DNA from: Amylostereum areolatum
Lineage: Eukaryota > Basidiomycota > Agaricomycetes > Russulales > Stereaceae
Reading direction: 5' to 3'
Length of the DNA: 64,000 bases
Assembly: GCA_012932865.1 (NCBI GenBank)
Contig: SAXG01000007.1
Span: 1,116,001-1,180,000, forward strand
The notes below the pieces were generated by a model, which ran no database searches, had not been told where the DNA came from, and worked only from the letters and a program-made list of their open reading frames with translations. Of this stretch, positions 47,202 to 58,531 are shown one piece after another. Position numbers and translations under genes: made by a program. Positions within the stretch are counted from its first letter, which is position 1; each line of letters opens with the position of its first letter.

Positions 47202-48118
47202 TGGGAAGAGGGTAATTGAAAGAGTGGAAAAGAAAAACGAAGGGAATAAGCCGACCCGGCGGCAGAGGAACGAAGGGGCGAATACGAGGAAAGAAAAGAA
47301 AAGGCCACAACGTACCTTGAGCACTGTTCTCCGTTATATGCAGGAGAATGGCATGTCGTACAAATTTCCTGGGCAAGGGGATTGTTGATGGTATGTATTT
47401 GATGCGATCGCCCCTGCAAGTCGCGTCTTGACGACGGATTGTTTATGATTGACATTTCTCGCCATTGGTAAGTTGAGCAATCGGGAGCCAGCACCATATA
47501 TCCCTCCGAGACACCACAAGCCTGCGAGGGGAGACAGGAGTTAGAAACTACCATGAAGCGCGTAGTATTGACGCCACCTTGTAAGTCCACACCTAAAGGT
47601 ACTTACATACTATATGGCATGACTGTTGTGGCGGTGACAACCGCATCAAAGGGTGCACGCGAGGCTTATTGACGTGGTCTGCTTTCGATATCTTCCGGCG
47701 TGTTCGGTGTTCTGAGATCAGATGTGAGAAGGCCATTCATGGGCCCGGAGGTCGCTACTATGATTGGGACTGACTGCCACGAGGGTTCAACTTGGGATAT
47801 TCTTGACCGAACCAAGGAATGAGTTCTCTTTCACGATATCGGCAACCAGATATTTGTGTCATCCACAGAAGTAGGTCGAGAACGGTCGAATTCGAGACGG
47901 AGAAGACGAAAACAGAACCGAAGGAAAGAGAGAAACCTCAGCTGTGACTGAGTCACGTAGTGACGCACTCGTTGATTCGATCACGTGACCGACGCGTCGC
48001 GGCATGCTCCGTTTTTGCTCCGCCGGGGCTGATTCACCGCTTGCGCTCACATTCCCTGGTTATTTCTGCCACACTCGCCCAGAACGAGCTCCTCCGTGAT
48101 TCACCCTGGCCGCTCTCG
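47202..48118. other. Divergent spacer between secreted paralogue C and the Ctp1-like gene
   Basis: About 900 bp between two divergent starts. An alternative in-frame start of the Ctp1-like gene lies at 47960. I see no other gene. Confidence 0.4.
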
Positions 48119-50260
48119 ATGCACGTCGACGGAGATGGCGCAACTCCAGAACTTCAACGCAATGAACACAAGATCGCGGTGTTAGAGGAGATGGTACGTA
48201 GCGTCTCTCTAGCTCCGAGCACGAGCCCACCTTTATCCGTCATTGATAGGTGTCAAATTTACGAGCCGCCAACGATGAACTCGAACAGAAATACTTTGAA
48301 ACTACCCGGAGAACCAAGAAGCTCGCGTATGACTTCGGATTTGACAGCATCGACAGTGCAGAAAGCGCCGTGGCCAAGAACCCTAAACTGTACGACCGTG
48401 CCACCAACGAATACAATGCGAAGCAGCTTGCAGTGCTGGAAGGTGATTTGAAGATGCAACGCGAGTTGAGGAAGGGAGACCTGGAGACGGTGCGGAGGCT
48501 GGAGAACGAGTTAGAGAACTTGAGGCAGGAACTGGAGAGCACGAAGGCTTTGATAGGTGTGTGCGTTCCTTGTTTCTAATTGCCCTAATCTCTGACGTGG
48601 AACTTCAGCTTCAGCTTCTCCTCCTTCGGGTTTGACCTCGGAAGAGGCCACTCGAACATGGGCTGAACTCAATGACCTTCAAGCTAGATACGACCTTTTG
48701 CTCCAGGAGCGAGATCGGTTTGCAGATAAATTCCACTGTGCGCGGGCCAAGTATGACCGGTTTGGGGATTGGATCCGAGATTATGCCATGGATTATACTG
48801 GCGACGACCCCGCAACCAAACGACTGCTGGGCAATATGTGCATAAGACTGAACATTGATTTGAACAAAGCTCCCGACGCTCTCTCCCAAATTAGTGAGTC
48901 TTTCCCTTTTTTCGAGGCCACCACGCTTATGGTTGTGTACAGAAGAGGAGCCTTCTTCTCCCTCCGACATGCCCATGTCCCCGCTTACCCCCAAGAAGCT
49001 CCGAACACCGAAGAAGCCGCGTACCAAGTCCTTCCCCGCACCATCGCCATTATCCTCCAACATCGTTAACACCCGCTCGTATGTTTGAATCCTTCGCCCA
49101 TGCGCATATACTCACCTCATGCCACCTATCCAGCCCTTCCACTTCAACCAGAGTATCCGACAGTCCTCGATCAACTCCTTCGAAACGCAAGTATGATGAG
49201 GCGCATCAGCCAACTTCTCCCGTGGGAGAGGAGACTCAGACTCAGATAGATTCTCAAGGTGTGTTTTCCTGACTTATAGGGCCCGGGGTCCGCTTACCTT
49301 TCCATGCAGCTCCGTCGATCTACCTCCCCCATATATCCATTCATTTTACCCCCAAGAAGAGGCCCCGACGACACTCAGATTCTACCATGGTCCCTACCTC
49401 CTTTTTTGCCGATATACCAATGCCTGGTCCTTCTACTACCTCGAAGAAACCTAAGCGTCCTCGATATACCGAACCTGTTGCTTACAAGGCACGGCGTGAA
49501 GAGCTTGAGGACGAAGCTAAGTACGTACTGTCAGTCCTATACGCGCCTATTGCGCTCTGACACTGTTTCCTCAGTGATGAACCTTCTCAATACGAGATCA
49601 ACCCGGAGGCGAACCATGGACTCGACTTTCAATTCGACGAGGTCGTTCGGAAGAAACAACACCGGCACGCGCTAGGTGCAGGCGATTGCGAGGACTGTCG
49701 GGACGTGCGTCTTTCACACATCACCATTGCATCACGTCGTGTCTTAACCTTTCGTTGTCCAGTACTATGATGCCGTTGGACCGATGCCATCGCGTCTTCA
49801 ACCACCTGCCTGGCGCTCTCCCCGAAAGTCTCCCACTCACCACCATCATGCTAATAATACTAGCGTCGACGCGCATAAACAGGAAATCTCACGACATCGC
49901 GCTCAGTGGAGGCGTCCACCGACACCGCCTGGATACTGGGACATCGGCTTTCCTGACACGCAAGAGGCTAGCAAGATCAACGCACGGGCGGCGGAGATGC
50001 ATCGGGAGAAGCAGGAGATGGTGCGACAGGAGGCTCAGTACGTTCTTCTGTTCGTGTGGTCCTCAATGCCTTGGCTGACGGTTGCTCTGCAGGAAGGAAG
50101 GCGGAAAGTTCAGGAGGAAGGGGTAGAGTCTTCCTTCTACTACGATCGTCAGGACACGGACTATAGAGCGCGCTATGCGCAGGGTCAAGCTATGTTAATG
50201 GATCATGTACTAATCACTCCCAGGTGTATCATATATCACGATGCGTTCTCATTTGGCTAA
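48119..50260 (+). CDS. Sae2/Ctp1/CtIP-type DNA endonuclease activator
   Basis: The N terminus MHVDGDGATPELQRNEHKIAVLEEM leads into a long coiled coil (SNLRAANDELEQKYFETTRR, LRKGDLETVRRLENELENLRQELES), as in the CtIP tetramerisation region. The middle is Ser/Pro rich with short basic clusters (PKKLRTPKKPRTKSFP). The C-terminal Sae2/Ctp1 domain is unmistakable: VVRKKQHRHALGAGDCEDCRDYYDAVG, with a CxxC, then QEISRHRAQWRRPPTPPGYWDIGFPDTQEA. In yeasts and humans this protein stimulates the MRN/MRX nuclease to start double-strand-break end resection. The exon junctions 48193/48250 and 48556/48609 are in phase. The start at 48119 is chosen because it begins the coiled coil; 47960 is in frame too. 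The tail after the domain ends HDAFSFG. No lesions are seen. Confidence 0.85.
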
Positions 50261-51098
50261 CAGCAGACCCGCAAGGCGCGGAATATAGACCTTCTGAAAT
50301 CAGGGGCATTGACCTTGGACCCGTTCCCGGCCATGTGTAAACATCGAGGCGCCCAGCGCCTGGAATCGATGTTCAAGTTGTTGGTCCATGTAATACCTCT
50401 GGATCCCGCGCCCGTATCCCGGGATATCGATGTTGATTCCAGCAGTGATATTTTTGGTTGCAATGCCTGAAAAGCTGGAGGTGGTTCGCTGTACCAAGTG
50501 TGTACCTGCCTATGCTCTTCTACGATACGGAACTGATCACAGTGGGCTGCAGGTCGCCGCACTGAGCTCCGTGTTGTGGTGTGATCCCAACACTCCAGGG
50601 CTTCGGACGCTCGCTCCATGTGAACCTCCATCGCGTCCTGGTCTTCCTGGGCACTGCTCTCGTCGACAGGCGTTGTAAGGGGGGTTCAACGCCCTTCTTC
50701 TCGCCGATGGATCAACGTCCGGTGTTCCCATGGGTCAGAACACCATCATACAGTATGAACCCAAGGTTGGGTTGGTCCTTGTACCGGGATTTGGTAGGTG
50801 CTTCCCGGACTTCGTCGGGGCTCTGCCGCACCCAATCGATGGCTGATGGTTTTCATACAGGGCCACGAACGATAAGCCCGCCTAAAGTCGGGCAAATCGG
50901 CAGCCAATACTGCGGATTCCTAGAGGCTTTCGACACAGGTTTACCTACCTTTCACCTACCCAGTCTTTGACAGATATAACATCTACTCGAGTATCGTTCG
51001 ATGGCCCCAGGTCTCCCCTTTCATTCTTTCCGCGCCCTAGACGTGCTCGCCACACGTTCGTTTTACAGTGCCGTCGTGTTTCACCTTTCCGGGCTCTT
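50261..51098. other. Spacer upstream of secreted paralogue D
   Basis: About 840 bp. Open frames on both strands (for example 50257-50631 minus) lack motifs; no gene is supported. Confidence 0.4.
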
Positions 51099-53331
51099 AT
51101 GATGCAGCTTTTGTTTACTATACTGTCGTTCCTTTTGGTTGGAGCTCCATCGTTGGCATGGAACGATTGGACCATACCCTGTCACGATGGCGAGTGCTCC
51201 TGGGATCTTCCACCTTCCGGCGGTTCTTCTGGTACTCTCTACATTGTAAGCCATGCTTTCTTCCTGCCGCACATTATCCTCACGACCTGGATTTAGCAAG
51301 GCGATTCTCGAATTATCTCGGATATTACGACGGCCTCGGGGTGGCACATACTGGACTGCGATCCTAACACCACCTTCCAGGACATCCGTCTCGTGTGCAC
51401 GGACGAACACTGCGGACACCTTTTCAAGGGTGGCGCGGAGGGCAAGATCGTGCGGGTACCTGATGGCGTACGTATACACCATGTATGTCGTTGAACATGG
51501 TTCTGACTCACGAAATCAGTGTGGCCCGATGCCGTTCGCAAGAGTATCGAAACACTGGATTGCGGAGGATCAATCCATGCCGAAAGAGGTGATGCGCAAA
51601 CGCTCGGTGAAGAGTCTGCTCCATGTCCGCTCGCTCTCGCTCGACACCAACTATTCTGCCGCCGCCAGCTCTGGGTACGGTTTTCTCACCAGGGACTTCG
51701 CACCATGCTCATAGTTTGTAGGGAGGTCCACTTTGTCTTGCATGCCTCGTCGCATCCAATGATGAGCACAGGCCCAATGGATACGTTCATCCGGAAGCGT
51801 GACCTCCTGGCCAGTCGGTCTTCCGTGTCCGTCACGAGGCTTTCCATTGGCGACAGTATACGAAGTGAAACCTTGTTCCCCGATCTCCCACGTCTCGAGG
51901 CTGACGGCCGGGTCTAACTAGACATCACTCACCTGCCGATTGCGAACACCTTCAACGCTTCAAATGCCACCACTCTACCCATCAATATCAACCAGACCGC
52001 GACCCTTTTCAGCACCTCTATACACTGCGTCACCCCGGGCAACCAACCCGTGTCGTACGATGCCTCCGCCAGCACCAGCGTTTCCACTTGCGCAAGCGCG
52101 GAAGTTGGGTTCGGCGTCGTCGCGGCCGGGACGCTCATTCCTCCCGTTTTCTCCGAGTTCGCTATCTTTGCAGGTCGGTGTTTTCTTCATATATGTACCT
52201 GTGGCCGGATATTTCAGCGATGCTGACGTCGGGTAGGGCTCAACGGCGATATCAACACCACGCTCCAGCTCGCGGTCAACGCTGCAGGGACGTTCGAGTT
52301 GAGCGATATCACACTTTTCGAAGTCCCGTTGGCAGGCGTGGTCATTCCTGGGTGAGCATTATAGTCCCTTCGCTTAGCAGCTGAAGATCTGATGACAATA
52401 CAGAATCCTGACCTTGGGCCCTACCTTCAAGGCGGGCGTTGGGATCTCGGCCGAGTTGGAAGTGGACCTCGATATGGAGGTCGGTCTGGCGTATTCGGCA
52501 GATAACGCGAAGGTGGTGTTTCCTCCGGGAGCAGGCAACAATACGGGTGGATTCACGTTTCATAACTCGCGTGAGTGTCATGGCCACGGATAGGGAGCGG
52601 ACGTTGACGAACCTTCCTGTATCGTGTAGCTCCTTCGCTGGCGATTGGTACCTCCGTTAGCGGGGACGCAAACTTCACCGCGCATCTTATTCCGTCGGTA
52701 TGCATCCTTTCGAGGTCATATGTTCATGGTACCCTTGGCTTATAATCGGCGTGGACAGATCAACGTCGGTGTCGACGCGTTCAATGGGTATGTTTCCGCT
52801 GAAGTGTTTCTCTCCCTGGACGCCTCGGCGACACTGGAGCTATCCGGCAACCTCAGCGTCCTGGCATCTTCCGATGACAATGTGCCGACAAATTCGTCTG
52901 CTCAGGCGTGCGTGGACATACGGACAGGTTTGGACGTTAGTACCGGCCTCGAAGGTTCGCTCTTCGGTATCGTGAATATGTCGAAGGACCAGTCCCTGTT
53001 CAGTCGGTCGTTTGACCTTTGGAAGGTGAGCGCATTGAATGCCGTGATGGTGTCTGGGCTGACATCCATGCAGAGCTGTCCAGCGGGGAATGCATCGACT
53101 GTACCTGCCACCAGTACCACCACCACGTCGACTCACACGTCGACCACACCTTCAAAATCCAAGTCAACGAGTCCTACTGCTACTAGTATTTGTTCGGGAC
53201 CTTCGGAGACTGACTCCACGTCAAAATCGTCGAAGAATCCATCCATCTTTTCCATACGTTGTCCCAGCTGGACGCCGGGAACCTTGTCCAGGGTCAGTGG
53301 CTCTTCTGCTAAGGACTCGTTCTCTCTTTAA
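51099..53331 (+). CDS. Secreted protein, paralogue D with Ser/Thr tail (plus strand)
   Basis: Signal peptide MMQLLFTILSFLLVGAPSLAW, then NDWTIPCHDGECSWDLPPSGGSSGTLYI. The N-domain has CGPMPFARVSKHWIAEDQS and RSLSLDTNYSAAASS. The dibasic site is FIRKRDLLA. The second domain shows ASAEVGFGVVAAGTLIPPVF, LNGDINTTLQLAVNAAGTF, ILTLGPTFKAGVGISAELEVDL, KVVFPPGAGNN, ASATLELSGNLSVLA, ACVDIRTGLDVSTGLEGSLFGI and SFDLWK. The last exon begins SCPAGNAST and is Ser/Thr/Lys rich (STTTTSTHTSTTPSKSKS), ending SSAKDSFSL. This copy is the most divergent and lies on the opposite strand. The function is unknown. Confidence 0.75.
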
Positions 53332-53845
53332 AACACGTTCGGTGTCGATCCACATACGATGACGCATGGAGTCTTTTAACTTATGTTGTATCCAAGTTGG
53401 ACATGTTCCACATTCTGTGTAACGGACTTCCATGTACCCCCCCCCCCCCTGAATTGTCTACCAAAGAAACAGATTGAAGCCAATAGGTACCACTGAGCCT
53501 TCAACCTTCAAGCTTCAACTCGTCCAGTAGGCGCCTGACGCGCATGGGTTTGCGGATTCACACCACTGATCCGATATTTACCCTGCTATCTGGTCATCTC
53601 GGCCGTTAGCGCTCTGTCCTCTGATTCTTGCTCCTCCGCCACCACAGCGCTTAGACTCCGTCGTCGAATGTACACTCTCCGGAACTTTACTTCACGTCTT
53701 CAACTGATTCACAGCACTTGAAGACCGGGATCTCCGAGTTACAGTGCGTTCTTGTTGCTCTAGTTTGCGGGACCCAACTCATCAGCAATGTAGCAATGGC
53801 AGCGGCGATGACCTCCCATATTCTGTCGTGTCCAGTTATACACCG
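53332..53845. other. Intergenic spacer with a homopolymer
   Basis: Upstream of the F-box gene. It contains a C run of 13 (53437-53449). No gene is supported. Confidence 0.4.
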
Positions 53846-55255
53846 ATGCCGCTCCCTTTCGACGTTGTGTTTATGATCACGCACTTTCTGGACCGACACC
53901 ATGTCCTCCCCTACATGCAGACATGCCGCACGCTCTACTTCTCCTGCGTCCACATTCTCCTCCGTTCCCCAGTCATACTCACCCAAAATCAGTCCGTCGC
54001 CTCCTTCCATCAATTTATGCAAGCAGACACATCGACGCGCTTCCCTCTTCTTCGCAAGCTGCGACTAGATCTAATCGAATCCCCGTCGTCGGACAGCCTT
54101 GATCGCATTGCAGAAATCCTCGCGCTAGCGGCAAATCTCGAAGATCTCGACCTCAACGTGCATGGAGACACCATTTGCAGGAGGGGTTTCGTGTTCGTCA
54201 ATGCACTCACCCGGTTGACCCGTTTCAAGGCCGTTATGTCCGACAATACACTACCAGAGCTGCTCTCCCAACTCAAATCTCCCCTGGCAGTCGCAGACCT
54301 CCAGTACATGCCCAGTGGCCCCGTAATTGGCCCCGCAATCGATGACCCCATTTCCGTACTCTCCCCCTTTCGCCTCACCCTGGAAACCCTTCGTATTCAC
54401 GATGTTGAGACCATCAATCCGGACGTCGTCTTCCCCCGCGTACGCTGCCTCACGCTCAGCAGCGCCTACATGACGTCCCTTCAACCCTTCGTCTCTATCT
54501 GTCCAAATCTACGCGAGCTCCATCTCGATGGATCCCAGCTGGACTACGTAGCCTGGATAAATGGCACCACGTTGGACCGAATACGGGAAGGCAACAAAGT
54601 GCAGCAAGAAGCGCGCCATTGGCCGCGACTCGATCGTTTGTCCGGGTCCTTTTTACAGATGGCGTTCTATGGGATCGTTTCTCCCGCAGAAGAATTGGTG
54701 CTCGAAGATGTAATGTGGAATACGGATTGGGATCCCAATCTACACACGGTCGTGAACGAGGTACGACCGTCGAGGCTGGTCCTGCACGTTCAAGTGCGGA
54801 ACACCATGGTCCTACCACCAGAACTTCTCCCGACGCCGCAAAGTTTCGCTTACCTGCACATAAGCATGAAGATCCCCTCGAGGTCGCTTTCGAACGACGA
54901 CTTGGTCATCTATTTGGTGCGTACTTTTGGAAGATTCTGAGCTGTGCGGTGGATGTTAACCGGGAGTACGTGTACTGTGCAGAGCTCAATTTTGGATATG
55001 GCACAAAATCTCACCGTGCGCGAGATGAGAGCGGAGGTTTTTGCCGGACATAGGGACTTGCTCGATGTCGTCACCGGCGAGGATGATACTATCGAGTTAG
55101 TTGCCGGGATCGCTGACTGGTTTCTTGAGGCCGTCCGCGGGCTGGAGGCGTTGACGCTGGACCTGCCTGGTCGCAAGATTTGCCTTCGATTCATGGTCAA
55201 CGAGGCGGATGGTATGAGGTCTATGGCGCAGGTTATGGATGTCGATGAGTATTGA
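53846..55255 (+). CDS. F-box domain protein with LRR-like C-terminal part
   Basis: Start MPLPFDVVFMITHFLDRHHVLPYMQTCRTLYFSCVHILLRSPVIL is a typical fungal F-box (LPxDVxxxI...L...CRTLY). An in-frame ATG at 53744 exists but gives unremarkable sequence. Leucine-rich stretches follow (LRKLRLDLIES, LEDLDLNVHG, LRELHLDGSQL, LTLSSAYM). A 66-bp intron (54917-54982, donor GTGCGT) joins to SSILDMAQNLTVREMRAEVF and ends in AQVMDVDEY. F-box proteins recruit substrates to SCF ubiquitin ligases; the target here is unknown. The F-box gene family is strongly expanded in such fungi. The frame is intact. Confidence 0.8.
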
Positions 55256-55829
55256 GTAGTAAGTAGCAGACGCCGGCCGGGAACTGGTTACAAATGAAAT
55301 ACTTGTAATGTGTCAACACGTGACCGCGATCTTGGTGCGAACCTAAAAGTATCTTCGTCCGCTAAGGTCGGCGTTGGTATTCAGTTGCATAATCTTCCAT
55401 GGTACAGTTCCGACTCTGACGTGCTTCCAGACGACTGTATCAAACTCTTCGTTGAAGGACTCGCCTGTGGCTGAGAGGATAGTAGTAGACGGCGGATTTG
55501 GGATGCTCTCTCCTGTACATCAGCAAAATAACACATTGAGTTGGGGTCTGTTTTGATGAGTTGCTGAGTTGAGCAACCAACGAAACACCCAAAACAGCCA
55601 AACTCCAGAACTTGTCTGAAACCCAAGTCTATTGGGGGGTTTGGGAAACTCAAGGCTCAACTGGGGCTAACTGATACTAAACTTCTGTACAATACATACC
55701 AAACCCAGGCTACTTCCAGTATTATTTTGCTTGTACACCAGAATCACTCTTGTATAAGGATATGATAACACTTGTTATATTATCAACTATATAGTATAAC
55801 ATAATATAACTAATGCAATCTACAACAAC
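55256..55829. other. AT-rich spacer left of the minisatellite
   Basis: No gene is supported. The last 100 bp are strikingly AT rich before the abrupt change to G-rich repeats. Confidence 0.4.
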
Positions 55830-56820
55830 GGGCAGCGAGAGCGGGACAACAAGGGCAAGATGAGGTGCGGCAAGAGCGGAGCAACCAGGGTGACAGGAGC
55901 GAGGCGGCGAGAGCAAGGCGGGGCAGCGGGAGCGAGGCGAGGCTGAAGGGGTGAGGGGTGAGGGGGGCGTTGCAGGTAACAGGGGCGGCGAGGGCGACAG
56001 GGGCGGCGAGGGCGACGCGGGCGACACAGGCATTGCGGGCGACACGGGCAACACAGGTGTTGCGGGCGACGCGGGCGGCACAGGTGTTGCGGGCGTCGCG
56101 GGTGACGGGACGTCGAGGGCGGCGAGGGCGGCTAGGGCGACGGGGGCGTCGAGGGCAACGCGGGAGGGTGTTGCGGGTGACAGGGGTGACGCGGACGGCG
56201 AGGGCAACACGGGCGACGCAGGCGTTGCGGGCAGCGAGGGTGACGTGGGCGGCAAGGGCATCGAGGGTGGCGTGGGCAGCGAGGGCATTGCGGGTGACGC
56301 AGGCCTTGCGAGCGACACGGGCGGCAAAAGTGTCGCAGGTGACGTGGGCGACGCGGGCGTTGCGGGAGACGGGGGCGTCAAGGGCGTTGCGGGAGACGGG
56401 GGCGTTGCAGGCAACGGGGGTGACAGGAGCGTTGAGGGTAACAGGGGCGGCAAGGGCGTTGCGGGTGGCGGGGACAGCGAGGGTGACGTGGGCGGCGAGG
56501 GTGTCGAGGGTGACGTGGGCGGCGAGGGCATTGCGGGTGATGTGGGCCTTGCGAGCGACACAGGCGGCAAGAGTGTCGCAGGTGACGCGGGCGTCGAGGG
56601 CGTTGCGAGTGACGCGGGCGTTGCGGGTGACATGGATGACGAGATGTCGAGGGTGGCGAAGGCGGCGAGGGTGGCAAGGGTGGCAAGGATGGCAAGGGCG
56701 TCGAGCGCGTCGAGGGTGACGGGGGCGTTGAGGGTGACGGGGGCGGCGAAGGCGTCGAGGGCGTTGAGGGTGACGGGGGTGGGAGGGAAGACGGGGGTGG
56801 GAGGGAGGACGGAGGATGGT
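55830..56820. repeat. G-rich minisatellite (9-bp GGCGACGCG-like units), collagen-like in translation
   Basis: About 1 kb of imperfect 9-bp units (GGCGACGCG, GGTGTTGCG, GGCGAGGGC and relatives) lies G-rich on the plus strand. Because the period is a multiple of three, long open frames occur on both strands. The plus frame (55951-56847) reads Gly-X-Y throughout (GDAGDTGIAGDTGNTGVAGD). The minus frame reads Ser/Ala/Thr-Pro. I favour a minisatellite over a gene: there are no splice sites, and every frame is open. Runs of GGG at short spacing could form G-quadruplexes. Confidence 0.7.
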
Positions 56821-56847
56821 TGTGGTGGTTGTCTACATAGAGTGTGA

Positions 56848-57222
56848 GCTGGCGCGGCGGCAGAAGTGCCCCGTGAACTGTCTCACGGTCAAATGCCTTT
56901 AGGGCAGGCCTAATAAAACCTTCGGGCAAATCCCGACGCGCGCGGGAAGTTGCCGAGTTTCACGAGGACTTCCTTAACGGGACAACTCGGCAGAACCTCG
57001 CAAGAAGGCAACCGGGCATCAAACCCGTGGAAACTCCCAAACTAAATATGTTAAGTTGCTGATGTATCACGTGCTGAGTCCTCTGGACTGGGTCCGACTG
57101 GTCAGGTTGGTACAAACCTAAGCAAGCTTCAAGTCACATAAAAGACGAGTGGTGGGATGTACTAAACAGTCAAGTAACAGTAGTGCTTGCTGATCTCCGC
57201 AAGACTCTTGACGGCGTGCCAC
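56848..57222. other. Spacer between minisatellite and kinase-like gene
   Basis: No gene is recognised. Confidence 0.4.
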
Positions 57223-58318
57223 TCACGGGCGCGACTCGTCAAACATCTGCGTGATCTCGCAGTCATGGTCCTGAGCGAGAATTTCAGGCGTGCGGTTCGT
57301 CTTCACCGCCATGTCGAAGTCGATGATCCTGTACATGTGGCTGACAGTGCCAGAGTCTAGCCCGGGGGACGTCGTAACGGACTGTGCGTCAATAGGAGGA
57401 GGCGGGGCTCGGAGGATATTATTCAGGGAAGTGTCTTCGGCCACTGGTAAATGTCAGTAAATTGGTTAAACATCCAGGCTCAGCCAAAACGCACTAGAGA
57501 TGCCGAGCTGCGCTATCTTGTGGTATAGGGCATAGACTTCCTTACTGTCCGATCGTGAGTTAGACACAAATCTCGTTAGCGCGATTAGGATGCGACCAGA
57601 CATACTAGGTTCCCTTGGGCAATTTCCCGGATTGCTTCCAACGTAACGTGTTACCAAGCTTTTCTAGCACAAGAATTGAGAGAATATCTCGTCGTGAATC
57701 CCGCTCCACCAACATTGCGTGTGGCACACGTTCATGGCTCAGTTCGCGTTCGATGCAGGGATCCGTGCCAAACATTGTGGACTTGGGCCAGCCAATAACA
57801 GTATACGGGGCCTCTTTCGGAGAGGTACGGAGATCCATTTCGAACCACCCATAACACCGAGGGACAACGGGCCCTTGGAGGGACTCCAGCTCGTCATAAA
57901 ACCAAGCCTCGCGCGCGAGCGATGCTACATGATGCTTGAACGCAACCTTGACGACGAGCGGAGGGATATCAACAGGCAGAGCGGATCCTTGAATCTGAAC
58001 GTTGCTGAGCTCGTAGACCTGTGCAACTTGTCCGTGCCCGCTCCACTCCCCGAGTGTGGCAGTGGCGTGTAAGTTTTGAGCTGGGGGCAACGTACTCTGG
58101 GGGCGGGAGGGGTCCTCGGGAAAGACTGCGCCAGAAGGTATGGTTGACGCAGGGGGGTGAAACACTGCGTTCACTAGGTCGATGGGGATGCTGACGCGAG
58201 ACAGTTGGGCTGGACAAGGTGTACCGTTGCGTGTCAGGATGCCGTCGATGGTCAAAGACCCCACGGAGTTGAGATTCTGGGATCCATGAAGATACTGTAC
58301 CGATCTGGACTTAGGCAA
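57223..58318 (-). CDS. Basidiomycete protein-kinase-like protein with altered catalytic loop
   Basis: Exons 57606-58318, 57495-57544 and 57223-57443 join in phase (junctions KGT-YKEVYALYHKIAQLG, then IS-MAEDTSLNN). The N part has an ATP-lobe-like ELSNVQIQGSALPVDIPPLVVKVAF (invariant Lys in VVKV). It is followed by ASLAREAWFYDELESLQG (helix C Glu) and GPVVPRCYGWFEM. The C part has a catalytic-loop-like MAEDTSLNNIL in place of the expected H-x-D, then MYRIIDFDMAVKTNRTPE in the DFG region. The catalytic Asp and Asn are present. The His two before the Asp is Ala. The family resembles fungal kinase-like (FunK-type) proteins of unknown substrates. It may be an active atypical kinase or a pseudokinase. 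Confidence 0.6.
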
Positions 58319-58531
58319 CCATGCAACCAGGTCACGTGAGCGTGGGAGCGGTTCCGGGAGGCAACCAGACCTCGGGGACCCGGGACACCAAAATAGGCTA
58401 GTGTACCGTTAAAAAAAAAAAATCGTTCTTGAACCTGTTCATGAACGGAGTGCCCCGCGATAGGCCAATTAACACGCTATATTAACCGTTAATATAGCTT
58501 TTTTAACACATAAAATTGAGCGTAATTTGAG

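Noticed and set aside
55722..56633. 303-codon minus-strand Pro-rich frame as a gene
   Set aside because: It lies in a 9-bp minisatellite in which all frames are open, so length alone is no evidence of coding.
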